Positions 36,597-45,991 of a stretch of 64,000 nt of DNA are shown piece by piece; position 1 is the stretch's first letter, and each line of letters starts with the position of its first letter. Position numbers and translations under genes: made by a program. This stretch comes from Rhizobium sp. WSM4643. Its GTDB lineage: Bacteria; Pseudomonadota; Alphaproteobacteria; Rhizobiales; Rhizobiaceae. The DNA is taken from contig NZ_CP104040.1 in assembly GCF_025152745.1 (NCBI RefSeq), forward strand, positions 558,001 through 622,000. The letters are read 5' to 3'. The notes below the pieces were generated by a model. The model did no database searches. It was given only the letters and a program-made list of their open reading frames with translations, and was not told the origin of the DNA.

Positions 36597-38711
36597 TCAC
36601 CCCGAAATCTTCGAGAAATCCGCAACCGTTCCCGTCGCCTCGCGGATCAGCCGCAGCAGGGCGAGACGGTTGGCGCGGATGGCGGCGTCCTCGTCGTTGA
36701 CGAGCACGTCTTCGAAGAAGCGGTCGACCGGGCCGCGCAGCTTGGAGAGCGCTTCCATCGCCGAGCGGAAATCCTCGCGGGCGACGGCCTCCGACGCATC
36801 CTTCGAGGCGCTGGAGATGGCGACGAAGAGCTCCTTTTCGGCATCGAGCGACAGAAGCGCCTGCGACACGCCATCGGCGATCACCGTGCCCTTCTTTTCC
36901 TCGGCGGCAAGCAACTGCGTCGCCCGCTTGGTGCCGGCGAGCAGGTTCTTGCCGTCTTCCGAGGTGATGAAGGCCGTCAGCGCTTCGACGCGGCGCGCCA
37001 CCATCAGCAGGTCGTCGGCATCTGAAGTCAGCACGGCGTCGATCAGATCGTGGCGAGCGCCCTGGTCGCGCAGATAGACCTTGAGGCGGTCATGGAAGAA
37101 GGAGAGCAGGTCGTCATCCCTTGTTGTTGCCAGCAGCGGCAGGCGGATCCTTCGCTCCAGCAGGATTCTGACGACGCCGAGTGCGGCACGCCTCAGTGCG
37201 AATGGATCCTTCGACCCCGTCGGCTTTTCATCGATCGCCCAGAAGCCGATCAGCGTATCGAGCTTGTCGGCAAGGGCGATCGTGATCGCCACTCTGTCCT
37301 CCGGCACGCGGTCCGACGGACCCTGCGGCTTGTAGTGATCCTCGATCGCTGCGGCAACGGAGGCATCCTCACCCTGCAGCACCGCATATTTGCGGCCCAT
37401 CAAGCCCTGCAGTTCCGGGAATTCGCCAACCGCTTCGGTGCGCAGATCGGCCTTTGCAAGCACGGCGGCGCGATCGGTGAGAGCCGCATCGGCGCCGGTG
37501 ATATCAGCCAATTGCTTGGCCAGGGCTCGGATGCGGGCGACGCGTGCGCCCTGCGTGCCGAGCTTGGCATGGAAGGTCACATCGAGCGCATCGAGCTTGG
37601 CCATGCGCTGGTCGAGCGGCTTGTTGATGTCGAGGCCGAACTTTGCCGCTGAAGCGGAGAGCATCTCAAGATCCGGCAGATTGCCCTGGTCGCGCTTCCA
37701 GAAATGCAGCGCATCGGAAAGCCTTGCCCGCACCACCTTGCCGTTGCCGTGGACGATTTCCTTGCCGCTGTCGCTCGCCTGGATGTTGGAGACGAGGATG
37801 AACTTGTTCGACAGCGTCTCGCTGCCGCTCGCGCGCGTCACGAAACACTTTTGGTTGGTCTTGATCGTCAGCCGGATAATTTCGGAGGGGATCGAGAGGT
37901 AATCCTCCTCGAAACTGCCCATCAGCACCTGCGGCCATTCGACGAGGCCGGAGACTTCCTCCAGCAGGCCTTCGTCTTCCACCAGCTCAAGCCCGTTGGC
38001 AAAGGCGATATCGCGGGCGTCGTGCAGGATGATGTCCTTGCGCCGCTCGGCATCGAGGATAACCTTCGCCTTTTCCAGGTTCGCCGCATAATCGTCGAAG
38101 CGTCGCACCGTGATCGCCTCGGGCGCGTGAAAACGGTGGCCGTAGGTGATGTTGGAGGCAGTGATGCCGTCGATCTCGAAGGGGATGATGGTGGTCTCTT
38201 CATGCTCCGGGCCGAAGGTGCAGACGATCGACTGCAGCGGCCGCACCCAGCGCAGCGCACCGGGCTTCGACGAGGCCTTGCCCCAGCGCATCGACTTCGG
38301 CCAGGGAAAATCGCGGATGATGCCGGGCATCACATCGGTGACGATCTCTTCGGTCGCACGGCCGGGCTTGGAGATGACCGCGACGTAGAAATCGCCCTTC
38401 TTCGGATCGCTCACCACCTGCGCCTCGGAGACCGAGGAAAGGCCGGCGCCGCGCAAAAAGCCTTCGATCGCCTTTTCGTTGGCGTCGGTCCGCGGTCCCT
38501 TGCGTTCCTCGCGCACATCGGCGGAGCGGGCCGTCAGGCCATGGATGTCGAGCGCAAGCCGCCGCGGCGTCCAATATTCGCGCGCGCCCTCGTAGGACAG
38601 GCCCGCTTCGACAAGCGCATCGGTGACGAGCTTCTTCAGGTCGCCGGCAGCCTTGCGCTGCATGCGGGCCGGAATCTCTTCGGAGCGGAGTTCGAGAAGA
38701 AGGTTTGGCAT
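36597..38711 (-). CDS. glyS: Glycyl-tRNA synthetase beta subunit
   Basis: A 704-residue subunit that binds tRNA-Gly and pairs with GlyQ. The N-terminus [18 protein letters not shown] and later [19 protein letters not shown] and [15 protein letters not shown] are typical of GlyS, and an anticodon-binding helical C-terminal domain follows. It is separated from glyQ by about 9.7 kb and lies on the opposite strand, though the pair is often adjacent. Confidence 0.97.
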   Translation of the reverse strand: MPNLLLELRSEEIPARMQRKAAGDLKKLVTDALVEAGLSYEGAREYWTPRRLALDIHGLTARSADVREERKGPRTDANEKAIEGFLRGAGLSSVSEAQVVSDPKKGDFYVAVISKPGRATEEIVTDVMPGIIRDFPWPKSMRWGKASSKPGALRWVRPLQSIVCTFGPEHEETTIIPFEIDGITASNITYGHRFHAPEAITVRRFDDYAANLEKAKVILDAERRKDIILHDARDIAFANGLELVEDEGLLEEVSGLVEWPQVLMGSFEEDYLSIPSEIIRLTIKTNQKCFVTRASGSETLSNKFILVSNIQASDSGKEIVHGNGKVVRARLSDALHFWKRDQGNLPDLEMLSASAAKFGLDINKPLDQRMAKLDALDVTFHAKLGTQGARVARIRALAKQLADITGADAALTDRAAVLAKADLRTEAVGEFPELQGLMGRKYAVLQGEDASVAAAIEDHYKPQGPSDRVPEDRVAITIALADKLDTLIGFWAIDEKPTGSKDPFALRRAALGVVRILLERRIRLPLLATTRDDDLLSFFHDRLKVYLRDQGARHDLIDAVLTSDADDLLMVARRVEALTAFITSEDGKNLLAGTKRATQLLAAEEKKGTVIADGVSQALLSLDAEKELFVAISSASKDASEAVAREDFRSAMEALSKLRGPVDRFFEDVLVNDEDAAIRANRLALLRLIREATGTVADFSKISG

Positions 38712-38835
38712 GTCAATCTTTTTCCTTGCGCCCGCGGGCAGGGCGATCCAAAAACGTTGCTTCTGCTATCAAAGAATGCCGCATCTGCACAACCGCAAAA
38801 ACGGACGAGAGCGATGGGGTGGGGCGACCGGCGGG

Positions 38836-39024
38836 CGTGTTGCCGCGTGGCCCCCTCATCCGCCCTGCCGGGCACCTTCTCCCCGATGGGTAGAAGGGGA
38901 GTTGCGGCAGCGATCCATTCTTGCCACTGCCGTTTGTGATGGAGGAAAGCAGTGCGGCATATCCCTTCTCCCCTCGGGGAGAAGATGCCGGCAGGCAGAT
39001 GAGGGGGCCACACGGCAACACGCC
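38836..39024. repeat. RIME-like palindromic repeat pair
   Basis: An inverted pair: GTGTTGCCGCGTGGCCCCCT at the left edge, with GGCCCCCTCATCCG at 38849-38862, and its counterpart GATGAGGGGGCCACACGGCA at the right edge (from 38999). Each copy holds a CTTCTCCCC hairpin. This element carries the same CCCCCTCATCC core into which the IS110 element is inserted at 43552/44725. No gene lies in the 430 bases between glyS and tex. Confidence 0.82.
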
Positions 39025-39140
39025 GATAATCCCCAATCCATTAACTTCCGCTGTGAAAACCACAGTCGGGCATTGCCTTGCCGCTTTTCGCCGCTATGGT
39101 CCCGCCACCTCTGTCGAAACAGGAAATCCCCAGGAACCCC

Positions 39141-41450
39141 ATGGCAGCAGACCTCCGTTTTCTCGCAGCCCGCATCTCCGCCGAAATCAACGCCCGGCCC
39201 GAACAGGCCAAAGCCGCCATCGAGCTGCTTGACGAGGGCGCAACCGTGCCCTTCATCGCTCGCTACCGCAAGGAAGTGACGGGCGGGCTGGATGATACGC
39301 AGCTGCGCAATCTCGCCGAGCGGCTGGTCTATCTGCGCGAACTCGAAGCCCGGCGCGACGCGATCGTCGAATCGATCACCGGCCAGGGCAAGATGACCGA
39401 CGAGCTGATGGCCAAGGTCGCAGGCGCCGAAACCAAGGCCGAGCTTGAAGATCTCTATCTGCCCTACAAGCCGAAGCGCCGCACGCGGGCCGAAATCGCC
39501 CGTGAACGCGGCCTCGGCCCGCTCGCCGAGACGATCCTTGCCGACCGCGCCAGGGAACCGGCGGTGTTGGCCGAAGGCTTCGTCACCGCTGATGTGCCCG
39601 ATGTGAAGACGGCGCTCGAAGGCGCGCGCGACATCGTCGCCGAAGGCATTGCCGAAAACGCCGACCTGCTCGGCAAGCTGCGCGCCCATATGCGCCAGGC
39701 TGCGCTGCTGAAGGCCAAGGTCGTCGACGGCAAGCAGGCGGCGGGCGAGAAGTTTTCCGATTATTTCGACCATTCCGAACGCTGGGCGACCGCCCCCGGC
39801 CACCGCGCGCTCGCCATGCTGCGCGGCTGGAACGAGGAGGTGCTGACGTTGACGATCGAGGCCGACGCCGAGACGGCCTCCCCGAACAAGCCGGTCGAGC
39901 GCATGATCGTGGCGGCCTACGAGATCGGTACCAGCCGTCCCGGCGACCGCTGGCTGATGGAGGTCGCAAGCTGGACCTGGCGCGTCAAGCTTTCGATGTC
40001 GCTCTCGCTCGACCTGATGCGGGAACTGCGCGAAAGGGCCGAAGAGGAGGCGATCCATGTCTTCGCCCGCAATCTCAAGGACCTGCTTTTGGCTGCACCC
40101 GCCGGCTCGCGCGCGACGATGGGTCTCGATCCGGGCATCCGCACCGGCGTCAAGGTCGCCGTCGTCGACGGCACCGGCAAGGTGGTGGCGACATCGACCG
40201 TCTATCCCTTCCAGCCGAGGAACGATGTGCGCGGCGCCCAGGTCGAGCTGGCCTCGCTGGTCCGCAAGCACAAGGTCGAACTGATCTCGATCGGCAACGG
40301 CACCGGCAGCCGCGAAACCGAAAAACTGGTGGCCGACATGCTGGCCGATTTGCCCTCGCCGAAGCCGACCAAGGTCATCGTCTCGGAAGCCGGCGCCTCA
40401 GTTTATTCCGCCTCGGCGACCGCTGCGGCTGAATTCCCTGATCTCGACGTGTCGCTGCGCGGCGCCGTCTCCATCGCGCGGCGCCTGCAGGATCCGTTGG
40501 CCGAACTCGTCAAGATCGAGCCGAAGTCGATCGGCGTCGGCCAGTATCAGCATGACGTCGACCAGCAGAAGCTGTCGCGTTCGCTCGATGCGGTGGTGGA
40601 AGATGCGGTGAATGCCGTCGGTGTCGATCTCAACACCGCGTCTGCGCCGCTGCTCTCGCGCGTCTCCGGCCTCGGCCCGTCGATCGCCGACGCCATCGTT
40701 CGCCACCGCGACAGCGAAGGCCGTTTCGAGACGAGAAAGGATCTCCTGAAGGTCGCCCGCCTCGGCGGCCGCACCTTCGAGCAATGCGCCGGCTTCCTGC
40801 GCATTCCCAACGGCAAGGAGCCGCTCGATTCCTCTTCGGTGCATCCGGAGGCTTACGGCGTCGCCAAAAAGATCGTCGCCGCCTGCGGCCGGGATCTGCG
40901 CGCGCTGATGGGTGATAGTGCCGTCTTGAAATCGGTCGATCCACGCCAGTTTATCGACGAGAAATTTGGCCTGCCGACGGTCATGGACATCATCGCGGAG
41001 CTGGAAAAGCCCGGCCGTGACCCGCGTCCGAGCTTCAAGACCGCGACCTTCGCCGAGGGCGTCAACGAAATTTCCGACCTGACGCCCGGCATGGTGCTGG
41101 AAGGTACAGTGACCAATGTCGCCGCCTTCGGCGCCTTCGTCGATATCGGCGTGCACCAGGATGGTCTGGTGCATGTGTCCCAGCTTGCCGATCGCTTCGT
41201 CAAGGATCCCCACGAGGTCGTCAAGGCGGGCGATGTCGTCAAGGTGCGGGTTGTCGAAGTCGACGCCAAGCGCAAGCGCATCGGTCTTTCCATGCGACGC
41301 GACGATGGTTCGTCGGCGCCGCCGCCGCGCGGTGATTCTCGTCCAAACCAAGGGGCGCGGCCGCAGAATGAACGCCGGCCTGCGGCTCAGAAACCGGAAA
41401 GCCAGGGCGCATTCGGCGCGGCACTTGCCGAAGCCATGAAGCGAAAATAG
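39141..41450 (+). CDS. tex: Tex-family RNA-binding protein
   Basis: A 769-residue protein with Tex N-terminal helices ([20 protein letters not shown]), a YqgF-like RNase H fold ([21 protein letters not shown]), two helix-hairpin-helix regions (about 480-560; [16 protein letters not shown]) and a C-terminal S1 domain (about 650-720; [20 protein letters not shown]). Tex proteins bind RNA and affect transcription. ATG 39141 gives the conserved N-terminus; the frame runs 63 bases further upstream. Confidence 0.95.
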   Translation: MAADLRFLAARISAEINARPEQAKAAIELLDEGATVPFIARYRKEVTGGLDDTQLRNLAERLVYLRELEARRDAIVESITGQGKMTDELMAKVAGAETKAELEDLYLPYKPKRRTRAEIARERGLGPLAETILADRAREPAVLAEGFVTADVPDVKTALEGARDIVAEGIAENADLLGKLRAHMRQAALLKAKVVDGKQAAGEKFSDYFDHSERWATAPGHRALAMLRGWNEEVLTLTIEADAETASPNKPVERMIVAAYEIGTSRPGDRWLMEVASWTWRVKLSMSLSLDLMRELRERAEEEAIHVFARNLKDLLLAAPAGSRATMGLDPGIRTGVKVAVVDGTGKVVATSTVYPFQPRNDVRGAQVELASLVRKHKVELISIGNGTGSRETEKLVADMLADLPSPKPTKVIVSEAGASVYSASATAAAEFPDLDVSLRGAVSIARRLQDPLAELVKIEPKSIGVGQYQHDVDQQKLSRSLDAVVEDAVNAVGVDLNTASAPLLSRVSGLGPSIADAIVRHRDSEGRFETRKDLLKVARLGGRTFEQCAGFLRIPNGKEPLDSSSVHPEAYGVAKKIVAACGRDLRALMGDSAVLKSVDPRQFIDEKFGLPTVMDIIAELEKPGRDPRPSFKTATFAEGVNEISDLTPGMVLEGTVTNVAAFGAFVDIGVHQDGLVHVSQLADRFVKDPHEVVKAGDVVKVRVVEVDAKRKRIGLSMRRDDGSSAPPPRGDSRPNQGARPQNERRPAAQKPESQGAFGAALAEAMKRK

Positions 41451-41551
41451 GGGTTTAGCCGGCATTTCGGCAAAAATGCAACAGTTTGGCAGCGTTCTGA
41501 ACGGAGTGCTAAATCCGGCGCTTGTAAGGCGAAAGAGAGCGACTAAGTTGA

Positions 41552-41569
41552 TGTGACCATCCTGTCACA
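41552..41569. promoter_or_regulatory. TGTGAC dyad before the lipid methylase gene
   Basis: A perfect inverted repeat TGTGAC-CATCCT-GTCACA lies 14 bases before the ATG. It resembles Crp/Fnr-family half-sites (TGTGA/TCACA) but with N8 between the five-base halves rather than N6. It may be an operator or part of the leader. Confidence 0.35.
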
Positions 41570-41583
41570 TTTGCGAGGCGTGC

Positions 41584-42843
41584 ATGGCGTCGGCATTCTT
41601 ATCGATCGTCCAGCAAATCGTCCGCAAGGGTTCGTTGAAACTTACCCTTGCCAATGGCGAAACCCACACGATCGGCGACGGCATGGGTGAACCCATTGTC
41701 GCCCGCCTTGCCGATCAGGAGGCCGAGGACGCCATCCGGCGCGACCCGACCATGAAGCTCGGTGAAATGTACATGCAAGGCCGGTTCATTCTCGAACAGG
41801 GCAACATCTACGATTTCCTGTCGCTGGTGAAACAGAACACCACCAATGAAATCTTCGATTTCAAGATGGCGGCACTGCTGCTTGGCCGCATTGCCTGGCA
41901 GCAGCTGAAGAGCCGCGTGCCGGTCAATCGCAACAAGCACAATGTCGCCCATCATTACGACCTGTCGGCCAAGCTCTTCGATCTTTTCCTCGACGAGGAC
42001 TGGCAATATTCCTGCGCCTATTTCGAACCCGCCGGCATCAGTCTCGATGAGGCGCAGCTCGCCAAGAAGCGCCATATCGCCGCCAAGCTTCTGCTCGAGC
42101 CGAACCAGCGCATCCTGGAGATCGGCTCCGGCTGGGGTGGCATGGGCATGTACCTGACGGAGGCGACCGAAGGTGCCGAGTTCACCGGCATCACACTGAG
42201 CGAGGAGCAGCTCAAGGTCTCGCGCACGCGCGCCGAAAAGCGGGGCCTTGCCGACCGGGTGCGGTTCGAACTGCAGGACTACCGCACCATGACCGGCCGG
42301 AAGTTCGACCGCATCGTCTCGGTCGGCATGTTCGAACATGTCGGCATCGGCAATTACGGCAATTTCTTCCGTAAGGTGTCTGACCTCCTCGACGACAACG
42401 GTGTGATGGTGCTGCATTCGATCGGCCGCCCGAAGCCGAGCTTTGCCACCAATGCCTTCATCGAGAAATATATCTTTCCCGGCGGCTATATCCCGTCCGT
42501 CGGCGAGGTCGTGCCGCCGCTCGAAAAAGCAGGGCTGCTGGTCAAGGATATCGAAATCCTGCCGATGCATTATGCCTATACGCTACGCCATTGGCGCGAG
42601 CGTTTCGTGGCACGCAAGGCCGAAGCGGTGGCGCTTTACGACGAGCAGTTCTTCCGCATGTGGGAATTCTATCTGGCCGGTTCCGAAATGGGCTTCCGCT
42701 GGGACGAGCTCTTCATCCTGCAGATTCAGATCGCCAAGAACCAGTTCGCCGTTCCCGACAATCGCAATTACATCGCCCGCAACGAAGCCAAGCTGAAGGA
42801 ATTCGAGGCGAGGCGCGCCCCGCTGGAAAAGGTGACGTTCTAA
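41584..42843 (+). CDS. cfa: Cyclopropane-fatty-acyl-phospholipid synthase family methyltransferase
   Basis: A 419-residue SAM enzyme that adds a methylene to unsaturated phospholipid chains. It has VAHHYDLSAKLFDLFLDEDWQYSCAYF, the SAM motif LEIGSGWGGMGMYL (about 177-190), LSEEQLKVSRTRAEKRGL and VGMFEHVGIGNYG. Rhizobia carry two cfa paralogues plus relatives; the paralogue cannot be assigned. ATG 41584 follows GCGAGGCGTGC. Confidence 0.9.
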   Translation: MASAFLSIVQQIVRKGSLKLTLANGETHTIGDGMGEPIVARLADQEAEDAIRRDPTMKLGEMYMQGRFILEQGNIYDFLSLVKQNTTNEIFDFKMAALLLGRIAWQQLKSRVPVNRNKHNVAHHYDLSAKLFDLFLDEDWQYSCAYFEPAGISLDEAQLAKKRHIAAKLLLEPNQRILEIGSGWGGMGMYLTEATEGAEFTGITLSEEQLKVSRTRAEKRGLADRVRFELQDYRTMTGRKFDRIVSVGMFEHVGIGNYGNFFRKVSDLLDDNGVMVLHSIGRPKPSFATNAFIEKYIFPGGYIPSVGEVVPPLEKAGLLVKDIEILPMHYAYTLRHWRERFVARKAEAVALYDEQFFRMWEFYLAGSEMGFRWDELFILQIQIAKNQFAVPDNRNYIARNEAKLKEFEARRAPLEKVTF

Positions 42844-42910
42844 TCCCGCGGAAGTGCTGCTTCCGCTGGCGGTTTAGCCGAGGGACCGATTCTCATGAAA
42901 GGACGTGCCA

Positions 42911-43492
42911 ATGAGCAGTGCGTTTCCCGAGACCTATCTAGTCCGCCACGGTGAAACCGAATGGAGCCTGTCCGGGCGCCATACCGGACGCAGCGATATT
43001 CCCTTGACGGCGAACGGCGAGGCTGCCGCCCGCAAACTCGCCGGCCGGCTGGCGGGCCTTACCTTCTCCGCCGTCTGGTCGAGCCCGTCCGAGCGGGCCC
43101 GCAAGACCTGCGCGCTCGCCGGCTTCGGATCGGACGCGGTGATCAAGGACGATCTCGCCGAATGGGACTACGGCGCTTATGAAGGCATCACCACAAAGGC
43201 GATTCTGGCGGAGCGCCCCGGCTGGCAGCTCTTTCGCGACGGTTGCCCGAATGGCGAATTCGCCGCCGATGTCGGCGCCCGCGCCGACGCCGTCATCCAT
43301 GCGCTTCGCGAAACGGCCGGCACCATCCTGATCTTCTCCAGCTCGCATTTCCTGCGCGTCCTCGCTGCCCGCTGGCTGGGTCTGCCGCCGGAAGGCGGCG
43401 CGTATTTCTCGCTCGATACGACGAGTATCAGCGTGCTCGGCTACGAGCACGATCTGATCGAACCGGTCATCCGCCGCTGGAACCAGAGATAG
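42911..43492 (+). CDS. Histidine phosphatase-superfamily protein
   Basis: A 193-residue phosphatase with the RHGETEW motif (R12, H13, G14, E15) near the N-terminus and the second catalytic histidine in SSSHFLRVLAARWL. The family covers phosphoglycerate mutases and phosphatases of sugar or nucleotide phosphates; the substrate is not visible. ATG 42911 lies seven bases after AAAGGA; GTG 42905 is in frame. Confidence 0.88.
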   Translation: MSSAFPETYLVRHGETEWSLSGRHTGRSDIPLTANGEAAARKLAGRLAGLTFSAVWSSPSERARKTCALAGFGSDAVIKDDLAEWDYGAYEGITTKAILAERPGWQLFRDGCPNGEFAADVGARADAVIHALRETAGTILIFSSSHFLRVLAARWLGLPPEGGAYFSLDTTSISVLGYEHDLIEPVIRRWNQR

Positions 43493-43540
43493 GGAAGCGG
43501 GGGAGTGGTTTTGCGGAATTCGATAGCAGATGCCACCAGG

Positions 43541-43552
43541 GTGTGGCCCCCT
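43541..43552 (+). repeat. Left fragment of a RIME-like repeat split by the IS110 element
   Basis: GTGTGGCCCCCT ends here and continues at 44725 as CATCCGACCC. Joined, they give the same core found intact at 38849-38862 (GGCCCCCTCATCCG). This reconstructs the insertion target. Confidence 0.75.
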
Positions 43553-43735
43553 TGCATGTTCAAACTGCATCCGTTGATGATGGGTGCGACCCCTGGGGGA
43601 TGGCCATCCCCCAGGGGTCGGACGGGCGGGACCGTAACCCCCTTGGCGTGAACCGGGGATGAGCCTGGTCCGCCCGTCCTTCGCGTTTGTCCTGAACAGA
43701 TAGTGGGGAGCAGGTCCCGTATGCAAGGCAAGGTA
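43553..43735 (+). ncRNA. Candidate bridge RNA of the IS110 element
   Basis: Two structured loops carry guide-like segments in the published bridge-RNA order. Loop 1 is a stem GGACGGGCGGGACC (43619-43632) with GGTCCGCCCGTCC (43667-43679). Inside it CCCCCT (43638-43643) equals the left target, and GGATGAG (43657-43663) is the reverse complement of the right target CTCATCC (44723-44729). Loop 2: ACAGAT (43696-43701) equals the IS right end ACAGATG-CT (44716-44724), and ATGCAAG (43721-43727) is the reverse complement of CTTGCAT at the left join (43551-43557). A 32-bp palindrome precedes loop 1. Transcription is inferred. Confidence 0.72.
43588..43619. repeat. Perfect 32-bp palindrome in the IS110 left end
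   Basis: Centre at 43603/43604; the half-site is GACCCCTGGGGGATGG. It would form a very stable hairpin and may be the 5' stem-loop of the bridge RNA. Confidence 0.9.
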
Positions 43736-43753
43736 TCGTCCGAACGCACCGCG

Positions 43754-44707
43754 ATGGCGACAGTTTATGTCGGCATCGATGTCTGTAAAGAGTGGCTGGA
43801 CATTCATCTGCATCCTCTCGGCCGCAGTTTTCGGGTGACCAACGACACGGCCGGCCTGCGCCGCCTCAAGCGGGAGCTCGATGCGCTTGACCAGATGCCG
43901 CGCTCGGCGCTGCGTATCGTCATGGAAGCGACCGGCAAGTGGCATCGCGCCGTCCAGCGCTCGCTGCATGCCGATGGCTTTTACGTGTCGGTCGTCGACC
44001 CGCTGCGCGCCCGGCTGTTTGCCAAAGCCTGCGGCTTTCTCGCCAAGACCGATCGGCTCGATGCGCGGTTTCTGGCCATCATGGGAGAAGCCCTCAAGCC
44101 CGCACAGACCCCACCGCCGGACCAAGCGCTGGAAGCCCTGCAGGAACTGGTCAATGCCCGATCTGCCGCCAATGGCGAACGCACCGCCCTGTCCAACCGG
44201 ATGAAGACGGCCGTGACCGCCTTCCTGCGCAAGGAACTGACGCGCCGGCTTGCCGCGCTCGACACTCATATCGCAAGACTGGACGCCGAGATCGAGCGCA
44301 GCATCTGCGCCGATCCCGAGATGCGCCGCCGCCTCGACATTCTCATCTCCATTCCCGGCATCGGAGCCGTCACCGCCGCAAGCCTGATCGCTGGCCTTTG
44401 CGAACTTGGCGCCTGCTCCGGCAAGCAGGCCGCCATGCTGACCGGCCTTGCGCCGATTGCCTGCGAAAGTGGCGAGCGGGCCGGACATCGCTCCATCAGG
44501 GGCGGACGCCCAGCACCCAGGAACGCCATCTACATGGCCGCCCTGTCCGCCTCCCGTCACAACCCGGACCTCGCACGCTTCGCCGCAAGGCTGAAGAAAG
44601 TCGGAAAACCCAATAAGGTCGTCCTCGTCGCCGTCATGAGAAAGCTCATCGTCCTGGCAAACACCCTCATCACCAAAAACCGCATCTGGACACCAAATCC
44701 ACCTTGA
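43754..44707 (+). CDS. IS110-family transposase (bridge RNA-guided DEDD/serine recombinase)
   Basis: A 317-residue transposase. N-terminal RuvC-like DEDD residues appear in YVGIDVCKEWLD, VMEATGKW and KTDRLDARFLA. The C-terminal Transposase_20 domain has ISIPGIGAVTAASLIAGL and then GLAPIACESGERAGHRS, whose serine fits the catalytic serine position, and GRPAPRNAIYMAAL. It is intact, without stops. The ATG at 43754 gives the usual family start; the ATG at 43721 is in frame but coincides with the putative donor guide of the bridge RNA. Confidence 0.92.
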   Translation: MATVYVGIDVCKEWLDIHLHPLGRSFRVTNDTAGLRRLKRELDALDQMPRSALRIVMEATGKWHRAVQRSLHADGFYVSVVDPLRARLFAKACGFLAKTDRLDARFLAIMGEALKPAQTPPPDQALEALQELVNARSAANGERTALSNRMKTAVTAFLRKELTRRLAALDTHIARLDAEIERSICADPEMRRRLDILISIPGIGAVTAASLIAGLCELGACSGKQAAMLTGLAPIACESGERAGHRSIRGGRPAPRNAIYMAALSASRHNPDLARFAARLKKVGKPNKVVLVAVMRKLIVLANTLITKNRIWTPNPP

Positions 44708-44724
44708 CACCAAACACAGATGCT

Positions 44725-44915
44725 CATCCGACCCTTCGGGCCACCTTCTCCCCGAGGGGAGAAGAGGGGAGGAAGGCGCGCCGACACTGCCAAACGAACC
44801 CGCCTGCTCAACGGTACGCCATCCAATGGGGTTGCTGACGAAGCGGCATTCTCCCTCTTCTCCCCTCGGGGAGAAGGTGCCCGTAGGGCGGATGAGGGGG
44901 CCGCACGGCACCGAC
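44725..44915. repeat. Right part of the interrupted RIME-like repeat pair
   Basis: CATCCGACCCTTCGGGCCAC followed by CTTCTCCCCGAGGGGAGAAG begins the pair. The inverted partner is CTTCTCCCCTCGGGGAGAAG (about 44857-44876) followed by CGGATGAGGGGGCC (44889-44902). Together with 43541-43552 it was one element before the IS insertion. Confidence 0.8.
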
Positions 44916-45028
44916 TTTCATGAGCGCCCTTTGTTTCACCGTGGTTAACATTGGGGTAACGACATCAGGATAGATGTAGCGAGCGCCGCTCTCCGCGGCT
45001 TTGTTTTTGCTTTTTCTGGAGTGCGGAC

Positions 45029-45841
45029 GTGTCTCATCGATCAGTCGTATCGATCTCTCTGGCTATTGCCATTTCATCTCTAGGTTCGGCGGCCGCCCAG
45101 GAAAGCGGCCAGCACTTCTGGTCCGGCGACTGGTATTTGAGCGTCGGCGTCGCCGGCTTCTCCGCCCCGAAATTCGAGGGCTCGTCGCACAACGAATTCA
45201 AGTTCAGCCCACTGATCTCGGTTGGCCGCCAAGGCGCCGGCCAGCGTTTTTCCTCGCGCAACGATAATCCGTCCTTCGCCCTCGTCGACAAGGGTGCCTT
45301 CCGTGCCGGCATCGTCGGCAGATTCGTGCCGTCGCGCGATGACAGCGACGGCAGCGAGCTGAAGGGCTTGAAGAAGGTCAAATGGGGCGCGGAAGCCGGC
45401 GCTTTCCTAGAAATTTACCCGACCGATTTCCTTCGCGCCCGCGCCGAAGTCCGCCAGGGCATCCGCTCGCATGACGGCATTGTTGCCGATCTCGCGGTCG
45501 ATGCCTTCACCGATATCGCGCCCGACCTGCAACTATCAGGCGGCCCGCGCGCGACCTTCGCCACCAGCGGCTATTACGACGCCTATTACGGCGTCAACGC
45601 CAAGCAGGCGGCGGCAAGCGGCCTTGATCCTTACAAGCCCTCATCTGGCATCCAGTCTTATGGCGCCGGCACGGCACTCACCTGGAAGGCGACTGAAAAC
45701 CTCTCGGCCAGTTCCTTCCTCGAATATAAGCGGCTGGCAGGTCCTGCCGCCGACAGCAGTCTCGTGCGCGAGCGTGGCTCGAAGAACCAGGTCCTGGTCG
45801 GGGTCTCGGCGACCTACAAGTTCAATTTCTCACTGCAGTGA
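45029..45841 (+). CDS. MipA/OmpV-family outer membrane protein
   Basis: A 270-residue outer membrane beta-barrel protein. The signal peptide (SISLAIAISSLGSAAAQ) is followed by GDWYLSVGVAGFSAPKFEGS and alternating amphipathic strands ending in aromatic VSATYKFNFSLQ. MipA (MltA-interacting protein) members scaffold murein enzymes or act as porin-like proteins. The GTG start at 45029 has GGAG upstream. Confidence 0.87.
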   Translation: MSHRSVVSISLAIAISSLGSAAAQESGQHFWSGDWYLSVGVAGFSAPKFEGSSHNEFKFSPLISVGRQGAGQRFSSRNDNPSFALVDKGAFRAGIVGRFVPSRDDSDGSELKGLKKVKWGAEAGAFLEIYPTDFLRARAEVRQGIRSHDGIVADLAVDAFTDIAPDLQLSGGPRATFATSGYYDAYYGVNAKQAAASGLDPYKPSSGIQSYGAGTALTWKATENLSASSFLEYKRLAGPAADSSLVRERGSKNQVLVGVSATYKFNFSLQ

Positions 45842-45991
45842 TTGACGGCGCCGCGGTCCTTTCCGGATATGCGGCGCTGTAACGCTTTGAGTTGGCACAT
45901 AACTTCACGCCTGGATCGATCCCGGTCTGAGGAACGATGCAAGTGGCATTGCAATGGTCGCTTCTTGACCGGATCGGCGGTCCGCCGCTAG

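Larger units (their letters stand above)
43553..44724 (+). mobile_element. IS110-family insertion sequence, 1172 bp, inserted in a palindromic repeat
   Basis: The limits are read from the broken repeat. The left flank ends GGCCCCCT at 43552 and the right flank resumes CATCCG at 44725, with the dinucleotide CT present at both joins (43551-43552 and 44723-44724). IS110 elements lack inverted repeats and leave a shared core dinucleotide; CT is the core known for the family member IS621. The element has a 5' non-coding end of about 200 bases, then the transposase. Only one copy is in the window. Confidence 0.85.
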
